From: Verrucomicrobiota bacterium | GTDB taxonomy: Bacteria > Verrucomicrobiota > Verrucomicrobiia > Limisphaerales > PALSA-1396 | Assembly: GCA_016200005.1 (NCBI GenBank) | Contig: JACQFP010000026.1 | Coordinates: 1-64,000, forward strand | DNA: 64,000 nucleotides | Direction of reading: 5' to 3' | Part shown: piece after piece, positions 16,578-25,614 of the stretch | How the letters are laid out: every line of letters begins with the position of its first letter | Numbering within the stretch: the stretch's first letter is position 1 | Position numbers and translations under genes: made by a program | Notes under the pieces: model-generated | Database searches by the model: none | The model's input: only the letters and a program-made list of their open reading frames with translations | Told to the model about the DNA's origin: nothing

Positions 16578-16856
16578 ATGAAACCAAACCAGTTTTCAGC
16601 AACGTATGCAGCCACCGATCTTATGCCCGGGAAGCGAGAGGTGAACTTTTGCGACAATCCATTGTGCGAAAGTCCGGCCGTCAGAACGGTCAACGTTTCT
16701 GTTGAACGGGCGGAAGATTCGACGCGGAATTATTGTGCTGCTTGCATCGAGGCTTATTTTGTTGGCGTCCAACATGGGCGAATCAAAACTATTGCGGAGT
16801 CGCGGGCAAAACAAAAAAGCCGCACACAAACCGGGAATTCCGCTCGAAACTCCTAG
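16578..16856 (+). CDS. Small cysteine-motif protein of unknown function
   Basis: 92 aa from ATG 16578 (MKPNQFSATY). Two cysteine pairs, FCDNPLCESPAV and YCAACIEAY, about 35 residues apart suggest a single zinc-binding knuckle. The tail is basic (SRAKQKSRTQ). It follows the PQQ-like gene by about 30 bp and precedes the dehydrogenase operon. I do not recognise a named family. Confidence 0.55.
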   Translation: MKPNQFSATYAATDLMPGKREVNFCDNPLCESPAVRTVNVSVERAEDSTRNYCAACIEAYFVGVQHGRIKTIAESRAKQKSRTQTGNSARNS

Positions 16857-16987
16857 CCCACGCTGATTCATCTTCACAATCCACGAACTACCTGCTGAGA
16901 CTATTTCGGATTGAATCAGTCGCATTTTTCTCCAAGCAACTCCTAGCGACCTCTAAAATTCTCTATTCAACGCCGCTGTTTTCGACA

Positions 16988-19648
16988 ATGCTTCCGGCCT
17001 TTATGAAATCATTTTGCCTGCTGACTTTTCTCTCGTTGTCCATTGCAACGTTGTTGCCAGATAGCGCCGCCGCTGCGCCACTTGAACTCAAGAAAGGCGA
17101 CCACATCTGCCTAATCGGCAACGCGCTCGCCGACCGGATGCAGCATGATGCCTGGCTGGAGACGCTCATTTACGCGAAGTTTCCGAAGCAGGATCTCGTC
17201 TTCCGCAATCTCGCCAGTTCCGGTGACGAAGTCACCACCTGGCATCGCTCCGAGAATTTCGGCTCGCGCGACGAGTGGCTGACGAAGACCAAGGCAGACG
17301 TGATCTTCGCCTTCTTCGGCTTCAACGAGTCTTTCAAAGGCGAGGCGGGTCTCGACAAATTCAAGCAGAACCTCGACAAATTCCTCAAGGACACGAAGGC
17401 AAAAGATTTTTCCGGCAAGGGCGCGCCGCGCATCGTCTTGTTCTCGCCCATCTCCAACGAAAAACTTTCCGACCCCAATCTCCCTGATCCATCGCCCAAC
17501 AACGGCAATTTGAAGCTTTACACCATCGCCATGGTCGAGGTGGCCAAGGCCAACGACGTTCCCTTCGTGGACCTCTTCTCCATTTCGCAGCGACTCTACG
17601 CCGAAGCGGCCAAGCGCGGTCAATCACTCACGTTCAACACCTTCCTCCTCACCGAAGCCGGTAATAAAGCGCTCGCCCCGGAAATCTTTCATGCTTTGTT
17701 CAACGAGAATCCGCCCGGTGGTAATCTCGAAAAACTCCGCGCCGCCGTTTTGGAGAAAGATGCCATGTGGCGCTCCCGTTATCGCACGGTGGACGGCTAC
17801 AACGTTTATGGCGGGCGTTCCAAACTGGAATTTCCCCGGGCCGGCAAAGACTCCGAGAAGATTACTAACTTCCAGATCATGCAGGAGGAAATGTCGCAGC
17901 GCGACGTGCTGACCGCGAACCGCGACCAGCGCATCTGGGCCGTGGCCAAAGGCGGCGACCTCAAGATCGATGATTCGAATCTGGCGCCCGTCGAAAAATT
18001 TGAATCGAACAAGCAGGACGTCAAACCCTATCTCAGCGGCGAAGAAGCCATCAAACACATGACCCTCGCCAAAGGTTGCAAGGTCAACCTCTTTGCGAGC
18101 GAAGAAAAATTTCCGGAACTGGTAAACCCGGTGCAGATGGCGTTCGACACGAAGGGCCGCCTCTGGGTCGCCGCCTGGCCCAGTTACCCCGAACGCACGC
18201 CGACCAGCACGGTTGGCGACAAATTGCTCGTCTTCGAGGACACCAACGGGGATGGCAAGGCCGACAAGGTGACGCATTTCCTCGATGATCTGAACTGCCC
18301 GACGGGATTTCAGTTTTACAAGGACGGCGTGCTCGTGATGCAAGCGCCGGACTTGTGGTTCGTCCGCGACACCAACGGCGACGGCAAGGCCGATTGGAAG
18401 GAGCGCGTGCTGATGGGCATGGACTCCGCCGATTCACATCACACCGCCAACTCCATGGTGCTCGATCCGGGTGGCGCGACGTATCTCAGCGACGGCGTCT
18501 TCCATCGCACGCAAGTCGAGACCGCCGACGGGCCGGTGCGCAACGAGGACGCGTGCATCTACCGTTTCGAGCCGCGCACCTACAAGTTTGAGCGCTACGT
18601 TCCCTACGGTTTCGCCAACGCGCACGGGCGTGTTTTCGATTACTGGGGCAATGACATCATCACCGATGCCACAGGCAACGAGAACTATTTCGGTCCGGCG
18701 TTCAGCGGCCACCTCGATTACCCGGCGAAGCATCCGCACATGCAGACGTTCTGGAAACAACCGTCGCGCCCATGCCCCGGCACCGGCATCATCTCCAGCC
18801 GGCATTTCCCGGAAGAGTTCCAGGGAAATTTCCTCAACTGCAACGTCATTGGTTTCCAGGGCATCTTCCGCGCGAAGGTCACCGAGCAAGGTTCAGGCCT
18901 GAAAGGCGAGACGATCGAAGATCTCGTGAAATCGGACGATCCCAACTTCCGGCCGACCGGCGTCAGTGTCGCCCCGGACGGCTCGCTCTATGTTCTCGAC
19001 TGGTCGCAACAACTCATCGGCCACATGCAGCACCACATCCGCGACCCGAACCGCGACCATCAGCACGGCCGCATCTATCGCATCACTTACGAAGGCCGCC
19101 CATTGCTCAAACCGTCGAAGATCGACGGTCAGCCCATCGAGAAATTGCTCGACCTGCTCAAAGAACCTGAGAATGACGTGCGCACGCGGGCGAAGATCGA
19201 ACTCGGCAAACACGACAGTGCCAAAGTCATTGCCGCGCTGAACAAATGGACCGCAAACCTTGATAAGAACGACAAGGCGTACGAACATCACATGACCGAA
19301 GCGCTCTGGGTGCACCAATGGATGAACATCATGGATGAAGACCTGCTCAAACGGATGCTCCGCTCGCCCGATTATCACGCCCGCGCCGCCGCCACGCGTG
19401 TCCTCTGCTACTGGCGCGACCGCGTCAAAGACCCGCTGGCGCTGCTCGAAGTCCAGGCAAAGGACGAAAGCCCGCGTGTCCGCCTCGAAGCCGTGCGCGC
19501 TTGCAGCTTCTTCAAGACTGCCAAGGCGGCGGAAGTGGCGCTGGCCGTGCTCGACAAGGAAGCTGATCCGAACAAACCGGATTACTACATCAAGTATTGC
19601 CTCGACGAAACGATGAAGGCCCTGGACAAGTATGTGAATGTCCGCTGA
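16988..19648 (+). CDS. PVC-type dehydrogenase: SGNH-like domain, propeller and HEAT repeats
   Basis: About 886 aa with a signal peptide (ATG 16988 or 17003). Order: an SGNH/GDSL-like region (GDHICLIGNALADRM, LASSGDEVTTW, FAFFGFNES, about 30-270), then the PVC membrane-bound-dehydrogenase propeller (FASEEKFPELVNPVQMAFDTKGRLWVA, FEDTNGDGKADK, NSMVLDPGG, FRPTGVSVAPDGSLYVLDW), then HEAT-like repeats (VRTRAKIELGKHD, RAAATRVLCYWRD, VRLEAVRACSFF). Relatives often also carry the TIGR02603 heme domain at the C-terminus. Here that domain is absent and appears in the gene two places downstream, so the activity is probably shared between two proteins of one operon. Confidence 0.87.
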   Translation: MLPAFMKSFCLLTFLSLSIATLLPDSAAAAPLELKKGDHICLIGNALADRMQHDAWLETLIYAKFPKQDLVFRNLASSGDEVTTWHRSENFGSRDEWLTKTKADVIFAFFGFNESFKGEAGLDKFKQNLDKFLKDTKAKDFSGKGAPRIVLFSPISNEKLSDPNLPDPSPNNGNLKLYTIAMVEVAKANDVPFVDLFSISQRLYAEAAKRGQSLTFNTFLLTEAGNKALAPEIFHALFNENPPGGNLEKLRAAVLEKDAMWRSRYRTVDGYNVYGGRSKLEFPRAGKDSEKITNFQIMQEEMSQRDVLTANRDQRIWAVAKGGDLKIDDSNLAPVEKFESNKQDVKPYLSGEEAIKHMTLAKGCKVNLFASEEKFPELVNPVQMAFDTKGRLWVAAWPSYPERTPTSTVGDKLLVFEDTNGDGKADKVTHFLDDLNCPTGFQFYKDGVLVMQAPDLWFVRDTNGDGKADWKERVLMGMDSADSHHTANSMVLDPGGATYLSDGVFHRTQVETADGPVRNEDACIYRFEPRTYKFERYVPYGFANAHGRVFDYWGNDIITDATGNENYFGPAFSGHLDYPAKHPHMQTFWKQPSRPCPGTGIISSRHFPEEFQGNFLNCNVIGFQGIFRAKVTEQGSGLKGETIEDLVKSDDPNFRPTGVSVAPDGSLYVLDWSQQLIGHMQHHIRDPNRDHQHGRIYRITYEGRPLLKPSKIDGQPIEKLLDLLKEPENDVRTRAKIELGKHDSAKVIAALNKWTANLDKNDKAYEHHMTEALWVHQWMNIMDEDLLKRMLRSPDYHARAAATRVLCYWRDRVKDPLALLEVQAKDESPRVRLEAVRACSFFKTAKAAEVALAVLDKEADPNKPDYYIKYCLDETMKALDKYVNVR

Positions 19649-19692
19649 ACTGAAATCGGCAGTAAACTCCAGTTAGTGGTCATTTTGCGCAC

Positions 19693-20106
19693 ATGACACA
19701 ACAACAATTCAACGTGCTTCTATGCGTCTATGCTCTTGTTGTAACCCTCGGCTTCGTTGTCGGAAAATTTGTTTTACTGCCCGATCACGTTGTAAGTGCT
19801 AAGCCCAACCGGATGGATATTCTTCGTGGGAAGTCCAAGTTTTATCTCGCAGTGTTTACTCTTGCAAACACATTGGTCATCGGATGTGGAGTTGTAGGAT
19901 TCATCGGGATGTTTTTTCTCTGGCAGTTCGCGCCTTGGCTTTTTGCCGGGAGCATTACAGGTAAGATTTTTCTGTTCCCTACTACATTCTGGAACGTCAG
20001 AAGTGGATTGGACCATATGGTCAACGAAATTGAGCTATTGCTTGACGGGATTATTCTGACTCTCGTGTTCTTCGGACCTGCTAGAAATCTCTTCTTCGGC
20101 ACATGA
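19693..20106 (+). CDS. Small integral membrane protein, function unknown
   Basis: 137 aa with about four hydrophobic helices (VLLCVYALVVTLGFVVGKFVLL, FTLANTLVIGCGVVGFIGMFFLW, a third around FLFPTTFW, and LLLDGIILTLVFFG). It lies in the dehydrogenase operon and overlaps the next gene by four bases (ATGA), so it is probably co-translated. No family recognised. It could anchor the neighbouring periplasmic proteins, which is only a guess from position. Confidence 0.65.
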   Translation: MTQQQFNVLLCVYALVVTLGFVVGKFVLLPDHVVSAKPNRMDILRGKSKFYLAVFTLANTLVIGCGVVGFIGMFFLWQFAPWLFAGSITGKIFLFPTTFWNVRSGLDHMVNEIELLLDGIILTLVFFGPARNLFFGT

Positions 20107-21974
20107 CTAGATTTCTCACGCTGTTGGTGGTGCTCACGTTGGCCCCATCGCCCTTCCACGCAGCCGAGGAGCCGCTCAAGAAAACATTCTTTTTGCCGAA
20201 AAGCCCGGCGGCGGCGGCCTACGTTCTCGGTCGCCTTTCGAACAAGGAACTCATCGAAGCGCCGCGCAGTGAATTTGTTTACGTTGCGCTGCTGCAACGC
20301 AAAGGATTTGAGCGCAAGTACCGCGTCGAAGCGCTGGAGGGCCTTGCGAAAATCCGCAACACGGACACGTTGACCGAGTTGATCCGCGCAATCGCGGAGT
20401 TGGACAAGAAAGGTGAGGAATCAGAGCCGGTGTTGCGCGACCTCACCGCGTTGTTACTTCAAAACAAACCCGCCGATCTCGCCGCCAAGCGAACTGATCT
20501 CGAAAAGCTGGCCACCGACGCGCAGTTGGCGTTGACCCGCCAGATCGGTTACGCCGCGCTGGTCACTGCGGACGGCTCCGCTGACAAAGCGTGGCAACAA
20601 GTAGAATCGAACCCAACGAAACTGTCGGATTTGCTTCTGTCCATCCCATTGATTCGCGACGCGAACCTTCGTGCCGCGCTTTATCCGAAAATCGAGCCGC
20701 TCCTTCACAGAGCCGATCCCGCTGAAGTCCGCCGTGCGGCGATCACCGCCGTCGCCGCCGTGCCCGGTCACGACGCGGAAACCTTCAACACACTGGCCGC
20801 GTTGGTGAAGTCTGGAACAGAACGCGCCACCGTTGTCGCGAGCCTTCAGCGACTGCCGCGCAAGTCGTGGCGCGCAGACCAAGCCGAACCATTGATCGAA
20901 AGCCTAGTGGCGTATTTGCAAAGCGTGCCGGTTGATAAGCGCACGGAGCCGGAGATGGTCAGCGCGTTTCAGTTCGCCACGGATTTGACATCGATGTTGC
21001 CGCCGGAAAAAGCGACAACCTTCGCCAAGACACTTCGCGCGCTGGGCGTGAGCGTCTTTGTCATCCGCACGATCCCCGAACAGATGCTTTACGACAAATC
21101 GCTCATCGTCGTCGAAGCCGGCAAGCCGGTGGCGATTGTTTTGATCAACGATGACGCCATGCCGCACAACCTCGTGGTCACAATGCCTGGCGCGGTTGAG
21201 GAGATTGGCACCGCCGCGGAAAAAATGTCTCCCGAACCCGACACGCAAGGTCACCTCTACATCCCACCATCCTCAAAAATTCTTCACGCCACGAAACTCG
21301 TCGATCCAGGCCAACAGACCAAACTGAGCTTCACCGCGCCGACGGAGCCGGGCGACTACCAGTATGTCTGCACGTTCCCCGGCCATTGGCGGCGCATGGT
21401 TGGCACGCTCGCCGTGGTCAAGGATGTGGAAGCATATCTGGCCAGCCACGCAACTGCCCAACCGAAGTTGACCGAATGGAAGCTCGACGACCTCGCGCCC
21501 GACCTCGCCAAAGCAAGCGCCGATCGAAACCTTGCGCGTGGCAAAGACCTTTTCACCAAGCTCGCCTGCGCGTCGTGCCACAAACTCGGCGCGGACGGAG
21601 TTAATTTCGGCCCTGATCTGACCGATGTGCTCAAACGGTATAACAACAATCGCGCCGAAGTGTTGCGGCAGATACTCGAACCATCGCTCGTCATCAGCAA
21701 CCGCTACCGCAACGTCCAGTTCGAACTCAAGAATGGTGACGAGATGCTGGGCATGGTTGTGAAAGAAGATGCCGACACTCTAACCGTACAGACAGGGCCA
21801 TCTGATGCGTTGATTCAAACCCTAAAAAAGTCCGACGTGAAATCGCAGCAACCACAAGGTTCTTCGCCCATGCCGCTCGGATTGCTGAACCTGCTCTCGA
21901 AGGAGGAAATTTTTGACCTGCTCGCCTACTTGGAGTCCGGCGGCAATCTTCGACCGCACAAACACGAGCCTTAA
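20103..21974 (+). CDS. HEAT-repeat, azurin-like and c-type cytochrome (TIGR02603) protein
   Basis: 623 aa with a signal peptide. Residues about 30-300 are HEAT-like helices. About 330-450 is a type I copper (azurin/plastocyanin) domain: His in DDAMPHNLVV, and the Cys-His-Met set in YVCTFPGHWRRM. About 480-620 is the PVC heme-binding domain TIGR02603, with CASCHK as the heme site and the FGPDL, ILEPS, NGDEMLGMVV and LLAYLESGG landmarks. The protein should carry copper and heme c in the periplasm and pass electrons from the upstream dehydrogenase. Its start overlaps the membrane-protein gene. Confidence 0.9.
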   Translation: MTRFLTLLVVLTLAPSPFHAAEEPLKKTFFLPKSPAAAAYVLGRLSNKELIEAPRSEFVYVALLQRKGFERKYRVEALEGLAKIRNTDTLTELIRAIAELDKKGEESEPVLRDLTALLLQNKPADLAAKRTDLEKLATDAQLALTRQIGYAALVTADGSADKAWQQVESNPTKLSDLLLSIPLIRDANLRAALYPKIEPLLHRADPAEVRRAAITAVAAVPGHDAETFNTLAALVKSGTERATVVASLQRLPRKSWRADQAEPLIESLVAYLQSVPVDKRTEPEMVSAFQFATDLTSMLPPEKATTFAKTLRALGVSVFVIRTIPEQMLYDKSLIVVEAGKPVAIVLINDDAMPHNLVVTMPGAVEEIGTAAEKMSPEPDTQGHLYIPPSSKILHATKLVDPGQQTKLSFTAPTEPGDYQYVCTFPGHWRRMVGTLAVVKDVEAYLASHATAQPKLTEWKLDDLAPDLAKASADRNLARGKDLFTKLACASCHKLGADGVNFGPDLTDVLKRYNNNRAEVLRQILEPSLVISNRYRNVQFELKNGDEMLGMVVKEDADTLTVQTGPSDALIQTLKKSDVKSQQPQGSSPMPLGLLNLLSKEEIFDLLAYLESGGNLRPHKHEP

Positions 21975-22011
21975 CCTAACCGAAACAGGTGAAGTCGGGG
22001 AGCGCGCCCGC

Positions 22012-22140
22012 CACGGGCGCAGCCGACGACGCCCTCGTCGTCGGCAGGAGTGCATTAGCCGGTGAACCAAATGATGTGTGCGCCCTGAGAAGGGTTCGGC
22101 GCGATGGCGCGCCGAACCGCAGCCGGGGCGGCTGCGCTCC
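22012..22140. repeat. Cluster of three strong GC hairpins
   Basis: Three consecutive perfect inverted repeats: GCCGACGACG/CGTCGTCGGC (about 22021-22044), GGTTCGGCGCG/CGCGCCGAACC (22093-22118) and GCAGCC/GGCTGC (22119-22135). They fill the gap between the cytochrome gene and the lytic transglycosylase gene. None has a T run. Possible roles are an mRNA-processing or transcription-stop region, or decayed REP-like elements. Confidence 0.6.
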
Positions 22141-22265
22141 CCACACGTTTCAACCGCATCGTTCGATACGTGGGTGTCGCGGTTCGGTGGCGGAGGTCAC
22201 GATCTCACCGTGGCTCATCAATTTCCTTGGCTGCAATTCTGAGCAGGGCTCTTAATATCCTCGCC

Positions 22266-23201
22266 GTGAGAATCCGCCTGGCCATTGTTTTGATGCTGCT
22301 GGTCGTGAGCGCCGCGTCGCCGCAGGCGCCGCTGCTTCAACTCGATGACCTCGATCCGTCCGTCCAGCAATGGCTGCGCGAGAACCTCGATGACCGCGTG
22401 CTGCAGGCGTTGACAGAAACGGACCAGGAACGCGCCCGAAAATTGTTCGATGACCTGCTGCGGGATTTGCAGAGCGAGGATATTTACGACCTTGGACCGT
22501 TGAAAGAAACCGCGACGGTTCTGCTCCCGTTGCTGCTGCAATTCGACGAGACACGTCCCTATGCTGAATGGCTGCAAACCCGGCTCGACTATCTCGAAAC
22601 CTCGGCCGAACTGCGGCGCAGAATGCAACCGCCTCCGCCAAAGCCCGGCGTGCCCAAGCCACCACTGCCGCGCCCATCATTGCAACTCCAGCGCTCGGTC
22701 TGGGACAAGCAGTTGGAGAAACGTCCCTTGCCGCCGCACGCGCAAACTTATGTGCCGCGACTCAAACCGATTTTCGTCGCTGGAGGCGCGCCGTCACAAC
22801 TGGTGTGGCTGGCGGAGGTCGAGTCATCTTTCAATCCGGGTGCAAAAAGTCCAGCGGGCGCCGCGGGGATGTTCCAACTGACACGACCCACGGCAAAGCG
22901 ACTTGGTCTTTCGACCTGGTTGCCGGATGAGCGGCTCAACGCGGAAAAAAGCGCGCGGGCCGCGGCCAAATACTTGCGCTACCTGCACGGTCGTTATGGT
23001 GACTGGCGACTCGCCCTCGCGGCTTACAACGCCGGTGAGAGTCGCGTCGATGTGCTGCTGAAGAAATACAAGACGCGCAGCTTCGACGCCATAGCCAGTC
23101 ACCTTCCGGCAGAAACGCAGATGTATGTGCCCAAGTGCGAAGCGACGTTGAAAAAGCGCGAAGGGCTGACTTTCACTGAACTAAAGTTGCCGAAGGTGTG
23201 A
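22266..23201 (+). CDS. Lytic transglycosylase (SLT domain)
   Basis: 311 aa. A GTG at 22266 is chosen because a signal peptide (VRIRLAIVLMLLVVSAASPQA) follows; the frame is open further upstream, but that part is the hairpin region. A helical N-terminal part and a proline-rich linker (about residues 120-140) precede the SLT domain. Catalytic Glu is in AEVESSFNPGAKSPAGAAGMFQ, followed by TAKRLGL, ARAAAKYLRYLHGRYGDWRLALAAYNAGE. It cleaves peptidoglycan glycan strands to anhydro-muropeptides in the periplasm. Family 1, MltD/Slt-like. Confidence 0.88.
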   Translation: MRIRLAIVLMLLVVSAASPQAPLLQLDDLDPSVQQWLRENLDDRVLQALTETDQERARKLFDDLLRDLQSEDIYDLGPLKETATVLLPLLLQFDETRPYAEWLQTRLDYLETSAELRRRMQPPPPKPGVPKPPLPRPSLQLQRSVWDKQLEKRPLPPHAQTYVPRLKPIFVAGGAPSQLVWLAEVESSFNPGAKSPAGAAGMFQLTRPTAKRLGLSTWLPDERLNAEKSARAAAKYLRYLHGRYGDWRLALAAYNAGESRVDVLLKKYKTRSFDAIASHLPAETQMYVPKCEATLKKREGLTFTELKLPKV

Positions 23202-23224
23202 GCGCGCAGTGGCGGCGATTACCT

Positions 23225-23857
23225 TCAGTCCAGCCGCTTCACGCGGATGTTTTTGTAGCGGACGACACTCTTCGGATCATGCGCCTGAAGCGCGAAGGTG
23301 CCTTCGTCGAGCTTGCGCGTGTAATCCGGGCGCGGTTGGGCACCGGGCGGCTCATTGTATTCGAGGACGATTTGTCCGTCAACTTTCACGGTCACTTTGT
23401 TGCCTTTGACGGTGATCTCCTGCGTCCACCATTTGTTGTCTTTCGCGGGAGTGGAGGCGACATTCACAACATCGTAGAGGCTACCGGTCTTTTTCCAATC
23501 ACCGTGGCTGACGTTCACTTGCGATTCGAAGCCGTACTTCGGCCAGCTCCGGTCCTGATAGCGCGTATGAAAATAAATGCCGCCATTGGAATTTGGCTCC
23601 GTCATCACGTCCACGCGCAGGATGAAATTTTTGAACGGCTTGGGATCGCCTACGTAATACAGATGGTCGGTCTTGCCGTGGGCGACGAACGCGCCGTCCT
23701 CGATCTTCCAGGTGTCAGGGCTGTCGATGGAGGCCTTCCAACCGTTGAAGGTTTTACCGTCGCAGATGGTCACGAAGCCCTCCTCGGATTCTGCGGCGTT
23801 GAGGCGGGCAATGGCGATGCAGGCAAGAGTAAATATCGTCAAAAATTTGAATTTCAT
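23225..23857 (-). CDS. DUF1080 (3-keto-disaccharide hydrolase family) protein
   Basis: 210 aa, signal peptide MKFKFLTIFTLACIAIARLNA from ATG 23857. The concanavalin-like DUF1080 pattern is complete: SLFDGKTFNGW-like ICDGKTFNGWK, WKIEDGAFVAHG, NFILRVDVMTEPNSNGGIYFHTR, GFESQVN, ITVKGNKVTVKVDG, and LQAHDPKSVVRYKNIRVKRL at the end. The domain is abundant in PVC bacteria; some members hydrolyse 3-keto-glucosides. The upstream in-frame extension to 24052 is translated palindrome and is not part of the gene. Confidence 0.9.
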   Translation of the reverse strand: MKFKFLTIFTLACIAIARLNAAESEEGFVTICDGKTFNGWKASIDSPDTWKIEDGAFVAHGKTDHLYYVGDPKPFKNFILRVDVMTEPNSNGGIYFHTRYQDRSWPKYGFESQVNVSHGDWKKTGSLYDVVNVASTPAKDNKWWTQEITVKGNKVTVKVDGQIVLEYNEPPGAQPRPDYTRKLDEGTFALQAHDPKSVVRYKNIRVKRLD

Positions 23858-23945
23858 GGCGGACACTTTAGACGAAGGTGACTTGGAGGACAATCGGAAT
23901 TTTAACTTGATTGCCGAAACAAATTTCCGGATAGAAGTATGAAAA

Positions 23946-24008
23946 GCCCTCACCCGGCCTTCGGCCACCCTCTCCCCATCGGATGGGGAGAGGGACGGGG
24001 TGAGGGGC
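23946..24008. repeat. Class B palindrome (CCCTCACCC type)
   Basis: GCCCTCACCCGGCC followed by a hairpin CCCTCTCCCCATC/GATGGGGAGAGGG and a closing GGGGTGAGGGGC. It is a compact copy of the class also seen near 13518, 25432, 35783 and 62366. Confidence 0.75.
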
Positions 24009-24056
24009 CATCCGGAAATCAATTTTGGCAAACAGTATGACAGCCCTGCCAAGAAC

Positions 24057-24130
24057 TAGCCGCCGAGGTAACGAGGCGGACGAAAGGTTGCAATTGCTTG
24101 GGGAAGTCCGCCTCATTACTTCGGCGGCTA
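24057..24130. repeat. Dispersed palindrome, class A, copy 3
   Basis: Arms TAGCCGCCGAGGTAACGAGG.. (24057-24081) and 24106-24130 pair at 23 of 25 positions. It lies just downstream of the MsrB-MsrA gene end, directly beside a class B palindrome. Confidence 0.8.
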
Positions 24131-24160
24131 CGAGCGAAGCGGGTCTTTTCCAACGGTCTG

Positions 24161-25285
24161 TCAATCTCGCAGGACGTGGCAGGTGTAACCACCAGGGTTT
24201 TTCACAAGATACTTCTGATGGTAATCTTCTGCCGGATAGAATTCCGAGGCCTTGGTGATTTCCGTCACGACCGGTCGCTTGAACTTGCCTGATTTGTCCA
24301 CCTGCGCCTTCACGCGCTCCGCGGTCTGCTTCTGCTCGTCGCTCGTGTAGAAAATGGCTGACCGATACTGCGTGCCGATGTCGTTGTGTTGCTGGTTGAG
24401 CGTCGTGGGATCGTGCATGCGGAAAAAGTAACCGAGCAATTGTTCGTAACTCAGTTTGGCCGGATCAAACACCACCTGAATTGCTTCCGCGTGACCGGTT
24501 CGCCCGGTGCAAACTTGCTGATAGGTCGGATTTCTTGTTGTCCCGCCGCTGTAACCCACGGTCGTTTCGATCACACCGGGAAGCTTGCGGATGATTTCCT
24601 CCATGCCCCAGAAGCAACCGCCCGCCAGAATCGCCGTCTCCTGTTTCGTGGTCGCGGAAGATTTGTCCGAAGAATTCGAGCCTGCGGATGCCTTGATCAA
24701 ACCCGCTTTCACGAACGGTTCAAGATACGCCGCATAGCCTTCCGCTTCCATCTTCTCAACCGGCACGAAGCGCAGCGACGCCGAGTTGATGCAGTAACGC
24801 AAACCACCCTTGTCGCTCGGTCCGTCGTCAAACAAGTGGCCCAGATGCGAATCCGCTTCTTTCGACCGCACCTCCGTCCGCACCATGCCGTGCGACACAT
24901 CCTTCTTCTCGACGATTTCCGCCTTGGCTACCGGACGTGTGAAGCTCGGCCAGCCGCTGCCGGAATCAAACTTGTCCAGTGAACTGAAAAGCGGCTCGCC
25001 CGACACCACATCCACGTAAAGGCCAGGCTTGTGATTGTTCCAATACGCATTGCGGAAGGGCGGCTCTGTGCCGCACTGTTGCGTGACGGCAAATTGTTCG
25101 GGGGACAATTTTGCTTTCAACTGCTGCGGATCTGGTTTCTTGAAATCCTTCATATTGCCTTGCTGGTTCGTTGATGCGCCAATTTGTTGCCCGGTGCCCT
25201 TGCTGCTGATGACCGCGACAAATCCTCCCGCCAACAGAATGGCGGCAGCAAATCCTGTAATTTTGACTGAATGCATGTTTTTCAT
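24161..25285 (-). CDS. msrBA: Bifunctional methionine sulfoxide reductase MsrB-MsrA, exported
   Basis: 374 aa from ATG 25285; an N-terminal hydrophobic segment ([18 protein letters not shown]) suggests export or membrane anchoring, so it repairs oxidised methionine outside the cytoplasm. The MsrB domain comes first ([29 protein letters not shown], catalytic Cys in [11 protein letters not shown]) and lacks the zinc CxxC pairs. The MsrA domain follows (GGCFWGMEE with the catalytic Cys, [27 protein letters not shown], ending EDYHQKYL). The MsrB-then-MsrA order is one of the known fusion types. The longer frame to 25342 adds residues without signal character. Confidence 0.92.
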   Translation of the reverse strand: MKNMHSVKITGFAAAILLAGGFVAVISSKGTGQQIGASTNQQGNMKDFKKPDPQQLKAKLSPEQFAVTQQCGTEPPFRNAYWNNHKPGLYVDVVSGEPLFSSLDKFDSGSGWPSFTRPVAKAEIVEKKDVSHGMVRTEVRSKEADSHLGHLFDDGPSDKGGLRYCINSASLRFVPVEKMEAEGYAAYLEPFVKAGLIKASAGSNSSDKSSATTKQETAILAGGCFWGMEEIIRKLPGVIETTVGYSGGTTRNPTYQQVCTGRTGHAEAIQVVFDPAKLSYEQLLGYFFRMHDPTTLNQQHNDIGTQYRSAIFYTSDEQKQTAERVKAQVDKSGKFKRPVVTEITKASEFYPAEDYHQKYLVKNPGGYTCHVLRD

Positions 25286-25614
25286 ATTCCAAAATCTGCA
25301 CGCCAGGAATATTCCTGGCGCACCATAATATAAGACGCGCACGCCGACGAGACCTTACAGCAGAGAGTGGATCCGTTCAACCCCAACGGGGCGACGCAAA
25401 GCGGAGCTGACTTGCTTCTTCATTCGGGAATTCCCACCCCGCCTTCGACCACCCTTTCTCCACTCGATGGGCCGAGAGCCGGCGGGGCGGGGTGCGTGAC
25501 TCGCTTTATCGACCCTCTCAAGCAATGGATATAACGCGCTGCTGTCGGCGGCTGCTTTCACGGGCCCAGACTTTTGACTTTTTCATTTCCTTTCTTTCCG
25601 TAATGCTGAGGCGC
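25286..25614. other. Intergenic region with class B palindrome
   Basis: Separates divergent genes msrBA and the first CNNM-type gene, so it should carry both promoters. At about 25432-25496 is a worn class B palindrome (CCCACCCCGCC...GGCGGGGCGGGG). Small frames here have no protein features. Confidence 0.5.

Noticed and set aside
23858-24052. N-terminal extension of the DUF1080 protein
   Set aside because: The extension is translated palindrome (LTPSLSPSDGE type), and the signal peptide begins at ATG 23857.
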